Source: an uncultured Lachnospiraceae bacterium
Lineage (GTDB): Bacteria > Bacillota > Clostridia > Lachnospirales > Lachnospiraceae
Assembly (NCBI GenBank): GCA_910579615.1
Contig: CAJTUA010000003.1
Location: 217,542-281,541 of the forward strand
Reading direction: 5' to 3'
Length of the DNA: 64,000 bases
The notes below the pieces were generated by a model, which made no database searches, had not been told where the DNA came from, and saw only the letters and a program-made list of their open reading frames with translations. How positions within the stretch are numbered: position 1 is the first letter of the stretch; each line of letters opens with the position of its first letter. This document shows, piece after piece, positions 22,739 to 30,874 of this stretch. Made by a program: the position numbers and the translations under genes.

Positions 22739-25303
22739 ATGTCAAACGAAACCAACATCATCCCTTATGACAAGGAATACTGGCAAAGCAGCTTCGACAT
22801 CAACCAGTGCCGCATTTCCGCCGAGTCGGGCTACGCGCGTGCGCAGGACGAGCTTGGCAATTGTTACAAGCGCGGCGTGGGTGTGCGCAAGGACTATGCC
22901 GCCGCCGTGTTGTGGTTTACCAAGGCTGCCGACCAGGGCGATGCGGCGGCGCAGCGCAGCCTTGGCTATTGCTACGAAAACGGGCAGGGCGTGCCGCAGG
23001 ACTGGCACAAGGCTCTGTACTGGTATGAGAAAGGTGCCGAGGGGGGCGATATTGACGCGCAGCAAAACACAGGGAATTGTTATCTTTATCACTGGAAAAC
23101 GATGAAGGTAAAACCTGATTATTACAGGGCGGTTTACTGGTACAAAAAGGCGGCAGAGGGAGGGCATCCTGGAGCCCTGGTGAATCTTGGCTATTGCTAT
23201 GAGGAAGGTTTTGGCGTGCCAAAAGACATGGTGAAGGCGGCCGAATGCTACTTGGAGGCCGCCAAGATGGGGGATGATGCAGGGCAGCATAACATAGCGA
23301 AGTGCTACTCGGCAGGCACCGGCGTAAAAAAGGATGTGGCGAAGGCCATCGAGTGGCATACAAGGGCGGCAGCGCAGGGCAATGCGAGCTCTTTGAATGA
23401 CATCGGGGTAATCTACGCAAAAGGCAATGACGTGGAAAAGGACCTCCAGATGGCGTTTGAATATTACCTCAGGTCAGCTAAGGGAGGGTCACGCGTTGGC
23501 CAGTTCAATCTGGGAAGCTGTTATGAGGATGGCGATGGCGTACAGCAGGACTATCAGCAGGCACTTTATTGGTACGAAAAATCGGCGGCGCAGGGGTATC
23601 GTGCGGCGAAGTATAATATTGCCCGTTTTTATAAACACGGCTTTGGTGTAGAGAAGAACCATGAAGAAGCGGTAAAATTATTTATGGAGCTTGCCAGGGA
23701 GGGGGATGAGGATGCACAGTGCGAGCTGGGGCTTTATTACGGGCTGTACGAGGATACTGGCATAGAACGGGATTATAAGGAGGCGGTTTATTGGTATACC
23801 AAAGCAGCGGAGCAGGGGAATGTCTGTGCGCTGCATAATCTTGCCTGCCTGTACCAGGATGGCGATGGCGTGGAGCAGGATGAGGAGAAGGCGGCGGAAT
23901 TGTTCCGCAGGGCTGCCGAGGCAGGGGATGCCGACTCGCAGTATGGCCTTGGCCTTTGTTATGAGAATGAAAGAGGGGTCGAGGAGGATGGCGAAGAGGC
24001 GGCGAAATGGTACGCCAAAGCGGCGAGGCAGGGGCTGGCGGAAGCGCAGTGCGCACTTGGGAATTGTTACCGGGACGGGTACGGTGTGGAGGAAGACCCG
24101 AAGCAGGCGGTGGAATGGTACGAAAAGGCGGCCAAGCAGGGATATGCGAAGGCGCAGTGTGCCCTTGCCCGCTGCTATAACACTGGCACAGGAACCCAGG
24201 AGGATACACGCAAGGCGTTTGAGCTGTATATGAAAGCGGCAAAGCAGGATTATGACCATGCGCAGACCGGTGTCGGCAATTGCTATTGGGAAGGCAGGGG
24301 CGTAGAGAAGGATTACCGGAAGGCAGTCATCTGGTACCGGAAAGCTGCTATGCAGGAGGATGAAAGGGCACAGTATTATCTTGCCTGTGCATACGACGCT
24401 GGACAGGGTGTGGAGAAAGACCAGCAGAAGGCGTTTGAATGGGTCAGGAAATCCGCAGAAGGCGGCTATGAGCCTGCGCAGTATTACATAGGGCGTTGTT
24501 ATGCCGAAGGGAAATTTGTAGAGAAGGATGAAGCGCAGGCTGCGGAATGGTTTTTGGAGGCGGCGGAGCAGGGGCATGCCCCGTCACAGTACAGGATTGG
24601 CAACTGCTACCGGGATGGCGTGGGCGTAAAGCAGGATTTGGAGGCGGCGCTGATGTGGTACCGCGAGGCGGCGGAGCAGGGAAATCAGGATGCGAAAGCG
24701 GCGATTGAGTCGCTGAAAAAGAAAGATACACAGGGTGGGCAGGACGCCAGTGCACAAAATGGCGGCAATGCGGACGCACAGGAGACGGAGGAGAACGCCG
24801 CAATGTATGTCGAAGCGGCAAACCGGGGGGATGCACAGGCGCAGTTTTCCCTTGGCTGCTGCTACTCAAACGGCCAGGGTGTGGATTTGGATGATGAGAA
24901 AGCCGCCATATGGTTTGCGAAGGCAGCAGAACAAGGCCATGTAGGGGCACGGCATGTCCTCGCCTATTGTTACCAGACGGGGCAGGGCGTAGAGTATAAC
25001 ATCGACAAGGCGGTGGAATTGTACAGGAAATCGGCGGAACAAGGGTATGCCCTTTCCCAGACCAGCCTTGGGGAATGCTACGCGACGGGGCAGGGTGTGG
25101 AGTTAGATTATAGCAAAGCAGCCGAATTGTACCGGATGGCGGCCGAGCAGGGGGATGAAGAAGCGCAGTATAACCTTGCCTGCTGTTACATAACCGGGCA
25201 GGGCGTAGCGCAGGATATTCCTGCGGCGGTTCCGTGGCTGCAGGAGGCGGTTAAGAGGGGAAACGTGAACGCGAAGATTTTGCTTGGACGGCTTGGGCTG
25301 TAG
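22739..25303 (+). CDS. Large Sel1-like repeat protein
   Basis: An 854-residue protein made of about 22 Sel1-like (SLR, TPR-related) repeats of 36 residues, each near 'A...LG.CY..G.GV..D...A..WY.KAA.QG'. No signal peptide or membrane segment, so probably a cytoplasmic scaffold or binding protein. Most repeats carry a Cys-Tyr pair (GNCYKRGVG, GYCYENGQG). A spacer of lower order (DTQGGQDASAQNGGNADAQE) near residues 660-690 divides the array into about 19 and 5 repeats. It is GC-rich in contrast to the upstream reverse transcriptase gene. Its last 53 bases overlap the convergent BlaR1-like gene. Ligand unknown; Sel1 proteins often tie signalling or secretion parts together. Confidence 0.9.
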   Translation: MSNETNIIPYDKEYWQSSFDINQCRISAESGYARAQDELGNCYKRGVGVRKDYAAAVLWFTKAADQGDAAAQRSLGYCYENGQGVPQDWHKALYWYEKGAEGGDIDAQQNTGNCYLYHWKTMKVKPDYYRAVYWYKKAAEGGHPGALVNLGYCYEEGFGVPKDMVKAAECYLEAAKMGDDAGQHNIAKCYSAGTGVKKDVAKAIEWHTRAAAQGNASSLNDIGVIYAKGNDVEKDLQMAFEYYLRSAKGGSRVGQFNLGSCYEDGDGVQQDYQQALYWYEKSAAQGYRAAKYNIARFYKHGFGVEKNHEEAVKLFMELAREGDEDAQCELGLYYGLYEDTGIERDYKEAVYWYTKAAEQGNVCALHNLACLYQDGDGVEQDEEKAAELFRRAAEAGDADSQYGLGLCYENERGVEEDGEEAAKWYAKAARQGLAEAQCALGNCYRDGYGVEEDPKQAVEWYEKAAKQGYAKAQCALARCYNTGTGTQEDTRKAFELYMKAAKQDYDHAQTGVGNCYWEGRGVEKDYRKAVIWYRKAAMQEDERAQYYLACAYDAGQGVEKDQQKAFEWVRKSAEGGYEPAQYYIGRCYAEGKFVEKDEAQAAEWFLEAAEQGHAPSQYRIGNCYRDGVGVKQDLEAALMWYREAAEQGNQDAKAAIESLKKKDTQGGQDASAQNGGNADAQETEENAAMYVEAANRGDAQAQFSLGCCYSNGQGVDLDDEKAAIWFAKAAEQGHVGARHVLAYCYQTGQGVEYNIDKAVELYRKSAEQGYALSQTSLGECYATGQGVELDYSKAAELYRMAAEQGDEEAQYNLACCYITGQGVAQDIPAAVPWLQEAVKRGNVNAKILLGRLGL

Positions 25304-26393
25304 GGCAGACAGGGCGGTTTGCGGCAGCTGGCGCGCGGTTTGGAATGGCGGGTTTAAAATAAATTTCTTCAATCCGCGCGCTAAGTTTGACGCGCAGGGC
25401 TGTGGAGTTGGAGATGGCAAGTGCCGTGGTGGCGAGGAAGAGTATTGTGGCACCTGCGATAAAAACCACCGTTTTTATCTGCCTTCTTTTTGGTTTTTGG
25501 GTATGTAGCTGCATTTTTGCAATGGAAGCAATCCGGCGCTCCGCGGTGCTGCGGGACTGAAACCCAACCGAAAAGCCAGCCTGTTTGCACCCGGCAAAAT
25601 CCGCGATGCAGCGGGCATATTCCAGACGCTCGCTTTGGCCGCAGCCCTTAAGCAGCACTTCGTCGCAGGAAATTTCGCATTGTTCATGGAAAATACGGGA
25701 GAAGTGATGAAGGAACGGGTTGAACCAGTAAATGCTCTTTAAAAAGATAATCAGGAAGCGAAAAAATATGTCTTTCCTGTGGCAGTGAACCATTTCATGG
25801 CGCAGGATAAATTCCAGATGTTTTGTTGGAATATCCATCCGGGGCAGGTAAATGACCGGGTGGACCACCCCGGCAATAAATGGTGAAATATTCAGTTCGG
25901 TACGGCAGAGACAAATCGGCTTGCGGATGTGGTATTCTTTTGCAAGCTGATTTTTTAATGCTTCCAGCCCGCGGTTCGTTTCCGGGTGGCATACCTTTTT
26001 CAGCTGACGGAAAAAGCGGTGGTTTTGCAGGATATGCATGGAAAAGGTAATGGCAAATCCGGTGAGCCAAACCGCAAAAATAAGCGGGAGAAAGTGTAGC
26101 TCTTTATAATAATCATAAAAATAGTAGGCAATGGGAAGCTTTGCGATATGGAAGTAATTTAATTCCGCGCCAGGTGAGGGAAAGGTAATTGCCCCTGCGC
26201 TTTGCGCAAAGAAAAAAGCCGTCAGGATGGGAGCCGCGATATGGAAGAAAAGAACCAGGCGGAGCAAAGTATAGCCTTTGCCCGCGTTTAAAATCCGGAT
26301 GCGGCACAGAATTTGGGCGGAGAAAAAGAAAACCCCGCCCAAAATTGAAGTGGATATCAGCAATATGAAAAAATCACTCAGTGCTGCAATCAT
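25251..26393 (-). CDS. BlaR1-like M56 family metallopeptidase/sensor
   Basis: A 380-residue membrane protein. Hydrophobic segments lie near residues 5-25, 40-65, 100-120 and 310-330. The zinc site is HEMVH in FILRHEMVHCHRKD, followed by ISCDEVLLKGCG, as in BlaR1/MecR1 peptidase domains. The extracellular penicillin-binding sensor of BlaR1 is absent; after the last helix only about 45 residues remain. It overlaps the BlaI-like repressor gene upstream by 20 bases. Known pairs work by peptidase-triggered cleavage of the repressor. The gene it controls is not visible here. Its 3' end overlaps the Sel1 gene. Confidence 0.85.
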   Translation of the reverse strand: MIAALSDFFILLISTSILGGVFFFSAQILCRIRILNAGKGYTLLRLVLFFHIAAPILTAFFFAQSAGAITFPSPGAELNYFHIAKLPIAYYFYDYYKELHFLPLIFAVWLTGFAITFSMHILQNHRFFRQLKKVCHPETNRGLEALKNQLAKEYHIRKPICLCRTELNISPFIAGVVHPVIYLPRMDIPTKHLEFILRHEMVHCHRKDIFFRFLIIFLKSIYWFNPFLHHFSRIFHEQCEISCDEVLLKGCGQSERLEYARCIADFAGCKQAGFSVGFQSRSTAERRIASIAKMQLHTQKPKRRQIKTVVFIAGATILFLATTALAISNSTALRVKLSARIEEIYFKPAIPNRAPAAANRPVCPTAQAVQAKSSRSRFPS

Positions 26394-26796
26394 TTTTAAT
26401 ATCCTCCAACAATTGGTTGATGCGTTCCTCCTGCTTTTTCGTCAGATGGCTTTTGCCGCAGAAGGATGCAACTAAATCAAGAAAGGACGAGTTCCCCAGG
26501 CTGTTTTCAAGCTGCTGCTTTAACAGCGCCTGCTCATATTCCTGCTGCGAAAAAAGCGGATAATATATGTGGTGCCGCCCTTGCTGAACCGTTTTTACGT
26601 AGCCTTTTTCGTTTATTTTAAACAGGATTGCGCTTTTTGTGCCCTGCTCCTGGTGAAAGTCCGGATTGGCGTATATTTCGCGGCTGCTGATGCCCTCCGG
26701 GTGCGCCCAGATGAGTTTCATGAAGTTTAGCTCCGTCGGGGAGAGCTTATGTATGCCGCCAAGATGGTGAAGGGGTTCGTTGCTCTTTAATCTCAC
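26374..26796 (-). CDS. BlaI/MecI-family transcriptional repressor
   Basis: About 140 residues from a GTG at 26796 behind AAAGGAA; the open frame continues to 26898, but the extra N-terminus is unlike the family. The winged helix is LSPTELNFMKLIWAHPEGIS with SREIYANPD and then KINEKGYVKTVQQGRHHIYY, followed by a dimerisation tail containing FLDLVASFCG and KKQEERINQLLEDI. BlaI-type repressors dimerise on promoters and are inactivated by proteolysis through the M56 partner, which here is encoded next with a 20-base overlap. Confidence 0.85.
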   Translation of the reverse strand: MRLKSNEPLHHLGGIHKLSPTELNFMKLIWAHPEGISSREIYANPDFHQEQGTKSAILFKINEKGYVKTVQQGRHHIYYPLFSQQEYEQALLKQQLENSLGNSSFLDLVASFCGKSHLTKKQEERINQLLEDIKNDCSTE

Positions 26797-26885
26797 GGTG
26801 GATAAATTCCTTTCTTGGGTGCTGCAAAGATTGCGAAGGGGTGCGGCACAGGCTGCCAGCTGTGTTTGGTGAGAAAAAGTTTGGG

Positions 26886-27416
26886 TTATCGTTTCCACTT
26901 ATCCTGCTTAAAGCCCGCTTCCGCCAGGCGGTTATGCATTGCCTCCAAAAAGTCCAGGAATGCCTCGCGCTCCTGCGGCTGAACCGTGTTCGGGATGCCG
27001 TATGCCGTTTTGCTGCCCGTGTCACCGATGTCTAAGATTTCGCCGTAGGAGCCGTAGCCCTTCCGGTAAGCCAGGCATGCCTGTGAGTATTTCGGGTTGT
27101 AAGTGACTTCCACCACCTCATCCATATCAAGCAAAACGCCCTCACTGTGCTGCGTTAAGCCGCGGTCAACCTGCACGAGCGCAATCTGTCTGTCGCTTGT
27201 CCGGTAACCGAGGATGTAATGGTAGAAGGTTGTGGTGTTCGTGTCAAATACAAAGCCGCGCTCGAATTTTGAGCTTGTCTGGGTGGCGTGCAGGATTAAG
27301 TAGCTGTCGCCGTCCCCGATGGCTTCGTTGAACATCTCGCGCATGCGCGCTTTCGTCTTTGCGCATTCCGCTGCGTCATATTCAAGTTCCTTTGGTTTTT
27401 TTGAGAATAATCCCAT
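26886..27416 (-). CDS. Hypothetical protein
   Basis: A 176-residue soluble protein with no family that I recognise. It opens MGLFSKKPKELEYDAAEC, has a beta-rich middle (YLILHATQTSSKFERGFVF, TFYHYILGYRTSDRQIALVQ) and a helical end. AGGAGG precedes the ATG. It lies 89 bases upstream of the BlaI-like gene on the same strand and may share its transcript. Function unknown. Confidence 0.7.
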   Translation of the reverse strand: MGLFSKKPKELEYDAAECAKTKARMREMFNEAIGDGDSYLILHATQTSSKFERGFVFDTNTTTFYHYILGYRTSDRQIALVQVDRGLTQHSEGVLLDMDEVVEVTYNPKYSQACLAYRKGYGSYGEILDIGDTGSKTAYGIPNTVQPQEREAFLDFLEAMHNRLAEAGFKQDKWKR

Positions 27417-28082
27417 TATGTGATACCTCCTTTGGTTGGGTTATGCCGATGCATTTTTTGGTAACGTATGCACGGCGCAAAAATTTTGTGTAAGAATTAC
27501 AACAACACAACCGTGTAGCCCATAATCCAGATTATACTACATCTTTGTTTGCGAAGTCAACCATTTTATTTATATTATATAAATATATTTATACAATATA
27601 GAAATTTATAAGCATATAATTGACGATGTAGAAAAGATACTATAATGGCATTGAGACATGGGTTCGCCGTTGCCAGGTAAAAATTTTCAGCATTAGGAGA
27701 GAGTGTGATGAACAAAAAAGCGGCAATCAGCATTGCAGGGTAGGAATTTGGGTGGAACGAAAAATTGCAGGATGCCATAGACAATGGGCAGATGAGGGCA
27801 AATGCAGAACAATAAAAATGCAGGATGCGGAAAATGTACGAATTGGTAATGGACATTTCAATGGCAGTCATTATGTTGGGGGGATTGCGGTGATGATTGC
27901 GCCGAAAAGGGTGGCAAAAAAGTCCCTGACGGAAACGAAAAAAGGCATACTGCTTGTGCGGCTTTTTAGCAAAGGGTTCATAGATAGCGGCGGCACGGGT
28001 TCGGCGCTATATTTTGTTAGGAGGGAATGTGCTTGAATTCAGGGGGAAGAAATGGTATGATGGCATAAACAGGAGGAAGCCA
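27417..28082. other. AT-rich gap with a decayed reading frame
   Basis: TTGACG (27620-27625) and TATAAT (27641-27646) are 15 bp apart. From ATG 27709 one plus frame reads MNKKAAISIAG, a stop, EFGWNEKLQDAIDNGQ..., a stop, then MRKMYELVMDISMAVIMLGG and two stops. Protein-like segments in one frame split by stops suggest a decayed gene with a signal- or membrane-type start. An overlapping 94-codon frame (27752-28036) lacks support. Confidence 0.4.
28033..28061 (+). promoter_or_regulatory. Promoter for the 28083 two-gene unit
   Basis: TTGAAT (28033-28038) and TATGAT (28056-28061) with an exact 17-bp spacer; AGGAGG follows at 28071 and the ATG at 28083. Confidence 0.65.
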
Positions 28083-28520
28083 ATGGGGGATGAGAAACCG
28101 CAATTTTTGTATCATGGGAGCCCGTATCTTTTTGAAAAACTGATTCCGCAGCCTGCGGCGGGGGCGAGTGAGAAAGAGTCCATGCTTGCCATATACACGG
28201 CAGGAAGCATAAAAGAGGTAATTCCATTCGCGCTGCCGATTCGGTGGTATCCGGACAACCCGGATGGCAGACGGGATTTTCGCTGTGAGAATGGCAGGAC
28301 GGAATTGATTTATGGAACCCTGGACCCGGACGGCATCGGGTATGTGTACCGGGTCAAATCCGATTGTTTTGAGAAAATTGACGGGTGGCAGTGGGTGTCG
28401 GAAACAGAGATTGTGCCGGAAGAAATTATGGAAATCCGGGTGGGGGATTATTGGGATACCATTCGTTTTTCGGAACAGGCGCTGCGGATGCAGGAGGAAG
28501 TATGGGGGAAAATAAGGTAA
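28083..28520 (+). CDS. Hypothetical protein, possible ADP-ribosyltransferase-like fold
   Basis: A 145-residue soluble protein. It begins FLYHGSPYLFEKLIPQPAAG and continues SMLAIYTAGSIKEVIPFALP. The 'YHGS...L.P' opening followed by a 'lfaT...A..FA' strand resembles small proteins with an Arr-like ADP-ribosyltransferase fold, but I see no firm catalytic triad, so this is a guess. AGGAGG precedes the ATG. The next gene starts inside its 3' end (19-base overlap), so the two products are coupled. Confidence 0.65.
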   Translation: MGDEKPQFLYHGSPYLFEKLIPQPAAGASEKESMLAIYTAGSIKEVIPFALPIRWYPDNPDGRRDFRCENGRTELIYGTLDPDGIGYVYRVKSDCFEKIDGWQWVSETEIVPEEIMEIRVGDYWDTIRFSEQALRMQEEVWGKIR

Positions 28521-29920
28521 GGCTGTTTGTGAATTTACTCTATGATTTTAAGAAAAGTGAAAAATTTCCGGGGATTTTTGCGAAGCTTGGCGAAGTGCTT
28601 TCGGAAAATGGCTGGGGGCAGCAACGGCTGCTTTTCGATTTTCATGATGTCAACGACGCGCAGACGGAGGGGAAAACGCCGCACGCGATGCTGATAAAGG
28701 CATTCCCGCAGTTCGCATCTTACTGGAGGAGCGCATTTGAGGAGTATAAGGCGCTTCATCCTTATCAAAAAGAGCTTCCGCCGCCGCACAGCTATAGCTG
28801 TATTTCAAATTTTCCGGGGAGGAAGGCGGGAAAGCCAGTGTTTCCGGTACCGGATGCGGCGGTGGATTTTTCGCTGGTGGAGAAGGTTTTTGCGAAGGTT
28901 CCGCACCCCTATACATTTTATTCCGCGCTTGCGGTACTGGACGGGATTGACTGGAGTGGAGGGCGTAATCCGGTTTTGGAAAGGAACGGGGGTGACGGGG
29001 CGGGAGGATATCATCCGGTTTCGGAAAAGGACGGGAATGACGGGGTAGCAGGGTGTGATTTGTCCCCGGCGATGGACTGGGTCGTGATATTGGGAAAGGG
29101 AGAGCAGGACGACTGGGAGGCAGGCGATTGGACGGGCGGGATGGATTTTGATGAAATTTGCCCGTTTTACCAGAGCAACAGCGTGCGCATCGGGAAGGAA
29201 TGGGACCAAGGGCCGGAGCTTGCGGTTCAGGTTGAAGTGTATCCGGGGCAGGGGCTTGCGCTTGCAAAGAGGGTGGAAGAGGCGTTCTCGAAATATTTCG
29301 GGATGCCGACGAAACGATATGCGAGGGCGGTTTCGCCGTGGGAGGGGCGGGAAGGCTGCCGCGCGAAACGGCGGGAAATGCAGGAGGTTTTTGCGCGTTG
29401 GACAAAGAAAATGCAGCTTGAAGTGCTGAGGCGGCAGATGGAAGCAAAGGAGCATCCCTCCCCTGCAAAAAAGCCCGTCAGCCGCGCCGCGCTGAAAAAG
29501 CGCTTTTTTGAAAAGAATCAGTTGGAGCGTTATCCGGTTTCGCGCTGGGATGATAAGCAGTGCCGCCAGAAATATCTGGCGCATAATTACCATCTGGAGG
29601 TTGGGCTTGTGATGAATGAAAACCCGCCTGTGGCAAGGATGCAGAGGAATTCACCAAATTGCCTTTACGTTGAATGCATTGGCTGGAATTTTGAGCTGCT
29701 CGGGAACCTTGAGGTGGAAGATTTTCCGGCAGAGGCAGGCGATATGGCAGGGGAATTGGCATTTGCTTTGTGGCAGGAATATCTCGACCGCTTTGCGGCG
29801 GAGGTCGTGCCGGAGCTGTTTCGGATTTTTGGGGATACACCAGGGGAGTTTATCTGTGATTCTAGGCGGATGACGCGTGCAAATGAGGAAACCATTGGGA
29901 CGAGATATCACAGGTTCTGA
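28502..29920 (+). CDS. Hypothetical protein with internal duplicated Gly/Asp-rich segment
   Basis: A 472-residue soluble protein that I do not recognise. It opens VRLFVNLLYDFKKSEKFPGI and ends near FICDSRRMTRANEETIGTRY. Between about residues 155 and 190 a 45-base direct duplication encodes two degenerate copies (NPVLERNGGDGAGGY and HPVSEKDGNDGVAGC), which look like an inserted linker. A basic stretch KRREMQEVFARWTKKMQLEV lies past the middle. The start at 28502 follows AGGAGG within the upstream gene. Function unknown; coupling to the 145-residue protein suggests a joint role. Confidence 0.7.
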   Translation: MGENKVRLFVNLLYDFKKSEKFPGIFAKLGEVLSENGWGQQRLLFDFHDVNDAQTEGKTPHAMLIKAFPQFASYWRSAFEEYKALHPYQKELPPPHSYSCISNFPGRKAGKPVFPVPDAAVDFSLVEKVFAKVPHPYTFYSALAVLDGIDWSGGRNPVLERNGGDGAGGYHPVSEKDGNDGVAGCDLSPAMDWVVILGKGEQDDWEAGDWTGGMDFDEICPFYQSNSVRIGKEWDQGPELAVQVEVYPGQGLALAKRVEEAFSKYFGMPTKRYARAVSPWEGREGCRAKRREMQEVFARWTKKMQLEVLRRQMEAKEHPSPAKKPVSRAALKKRFFEKNQLERYPVSRWDDKQCRQKYLAHNYHLEVGLVMNENPPVARMQRNSPNCLYVECIGWNFELLGNLEVEDFPAEAGDMAGELAFALWQEYLDRFAAEVVPELFRIFGDTPGEFICDSRRMTRANEETIGTRYHRF

Positions 29921-29990
29921 AGCGGCGGGATGCGTATGCTCAGCTTCGGCACGGATGGGGAGCAAGAATGCAAAAAAGAAGGAAAGGCGG

Positions 29991-30872
29991 ATGTGGGATT
30001 TTATGGAAGAAAAGGAAAACAAAAATAAAAAAAGAACGCTTTACGTGACAGATTTGGACGGAACATTGCTGAACACAAGCGACCGTATCAATCCGAAAAG
30101 CATCGAAATCATCAACCGCCTCGTGGGGCAGGGGATGCTGTTTACTTACGCGACTGCGCGCTCGTTGGTTTCTGCGTCCGTGGTGGCACAGGGGCTGACC
30201 GCCGATATCCCGGTGATTGTCTACAATGGCGCGTTCATCATGCACCCGCGTACCGGGGAAGTCCTTTCTTCCCTGTCTTTTTCGGCAAACGAGGCAGTAT
30301 TTGCGCGCGAAACGCTGATGGGTCATAACATCAGCCCGCTGGTGTACGCCTATGTGGACGGGATTGAGCGGGTGTCGTGGGAGGTTGCGCGGGAAAATGA
30401 GGGGATAAAACGCTATTTGTCGCGCCGCGACGTTGACCCGAGGCTGCGCCCGCTCCATGCCCCGACAGGGCTGTATGACGGCGAGGTCTTCTATTATACC
30501 TGCATCGGGGAGCGGGAGGAGCTGATGCCGATTTATGAGATTTTCTCGGCAGATAAAAGATATCGCTGCACGCTTCAGCAGGAATTGTACCGTCCAGAAT
30601 ACTGGTGCGAAATTATGCCGGCAAAGGCAACGAAAGCGGAGGCAATCGGAAGGCTTAAAAAGCTTTGGGGTTGTGGGCGGGTCGTTTCCTTTGGGGATGC
30701 CATCAACGATATCCCGATGTTTGAGATTTCGGATGAATGCTACGCAGTGGAAAATGCCGTGCCGGAATTAAAGCGCATTGCGACGGGGATTGTCGCGGAC
30801 AATGACCATGACGGCGTGGCGGAGTGGCTGGCCGCGCACGCCGATATAGGGGATACGGATTTTGCCGTATGA
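29991..30872 (+). CDS. HAD-superfamily hydrolase, Cof-type
   Basis: A 293-residue cytoplasmic phosphatase. HAD motif I is LYVTDLDGTLLN near residue 20, motif II lies in FTYATARS, motif III in MPAKATKAEAI, and motif IV is VVSFGDAINDIPMFE. A C2-type cap lies between motifs II and III, as in Cof/YidA sugar-phosphate phosphatases. I took the ATG at 29991; an ATG at 30003 is also possible. The stop is 2 bases from the convergent chemoreceptor gene. Substrate not determinable. Confidence 0.9.
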   Translation: MWDFMEEKENKNKKRTLYVTDLDGTLLNTSDRINPKSIEIINRLVGQGMLFTYATARSLVSASVVAQGLTADIPVIVYNGAFIMHPRTGEVLSSLSFSANEAVFARETLMGHNISPLVYAYVDGIERVSWEVARENEGIKRYLSRRDVDPRLRPLHAPTGLYDGEVFYYTCIGEREELMPIYEIFSADKRYRCTLQQELYRPEYWCEIMPAKATKAEAIGRLKKLWGCGRVVSFGDAINDIPMFEISDECYAVENAVPELKRIATGIVADNDHDGVAEWLAAHADIGDTDFAV

Positions 30873-30874
30873 AG

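Noticed and set aside
23678..24577. Long minus-strand frame (299 codons) inside the Sel1 gene
   Set aside because: It mirrors the periodic, GC-rich Sel1 repeats. It has no ribosome site and low-complexity composition.
22739..25303. Regular direct repeats that could suggest a repeat array such as CRISPR
   Set aside because: The period is about 108 bases, in frame, and translates into Sel1 repeats; there are no unique spacers between identical repeats.
26797..26898. N-terminal extension of the BlaI-like repressor
   Set aside because: Residues are unlike the family and a GTG with a ribosome site at 26796 gives the usual length.
28650..29593. Two long minus-strand frames over the 28502-29920 gene
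   Set aside because: Pro/Arg/Ser-rich shadows of a GC-rich gene, without starts or motifs.
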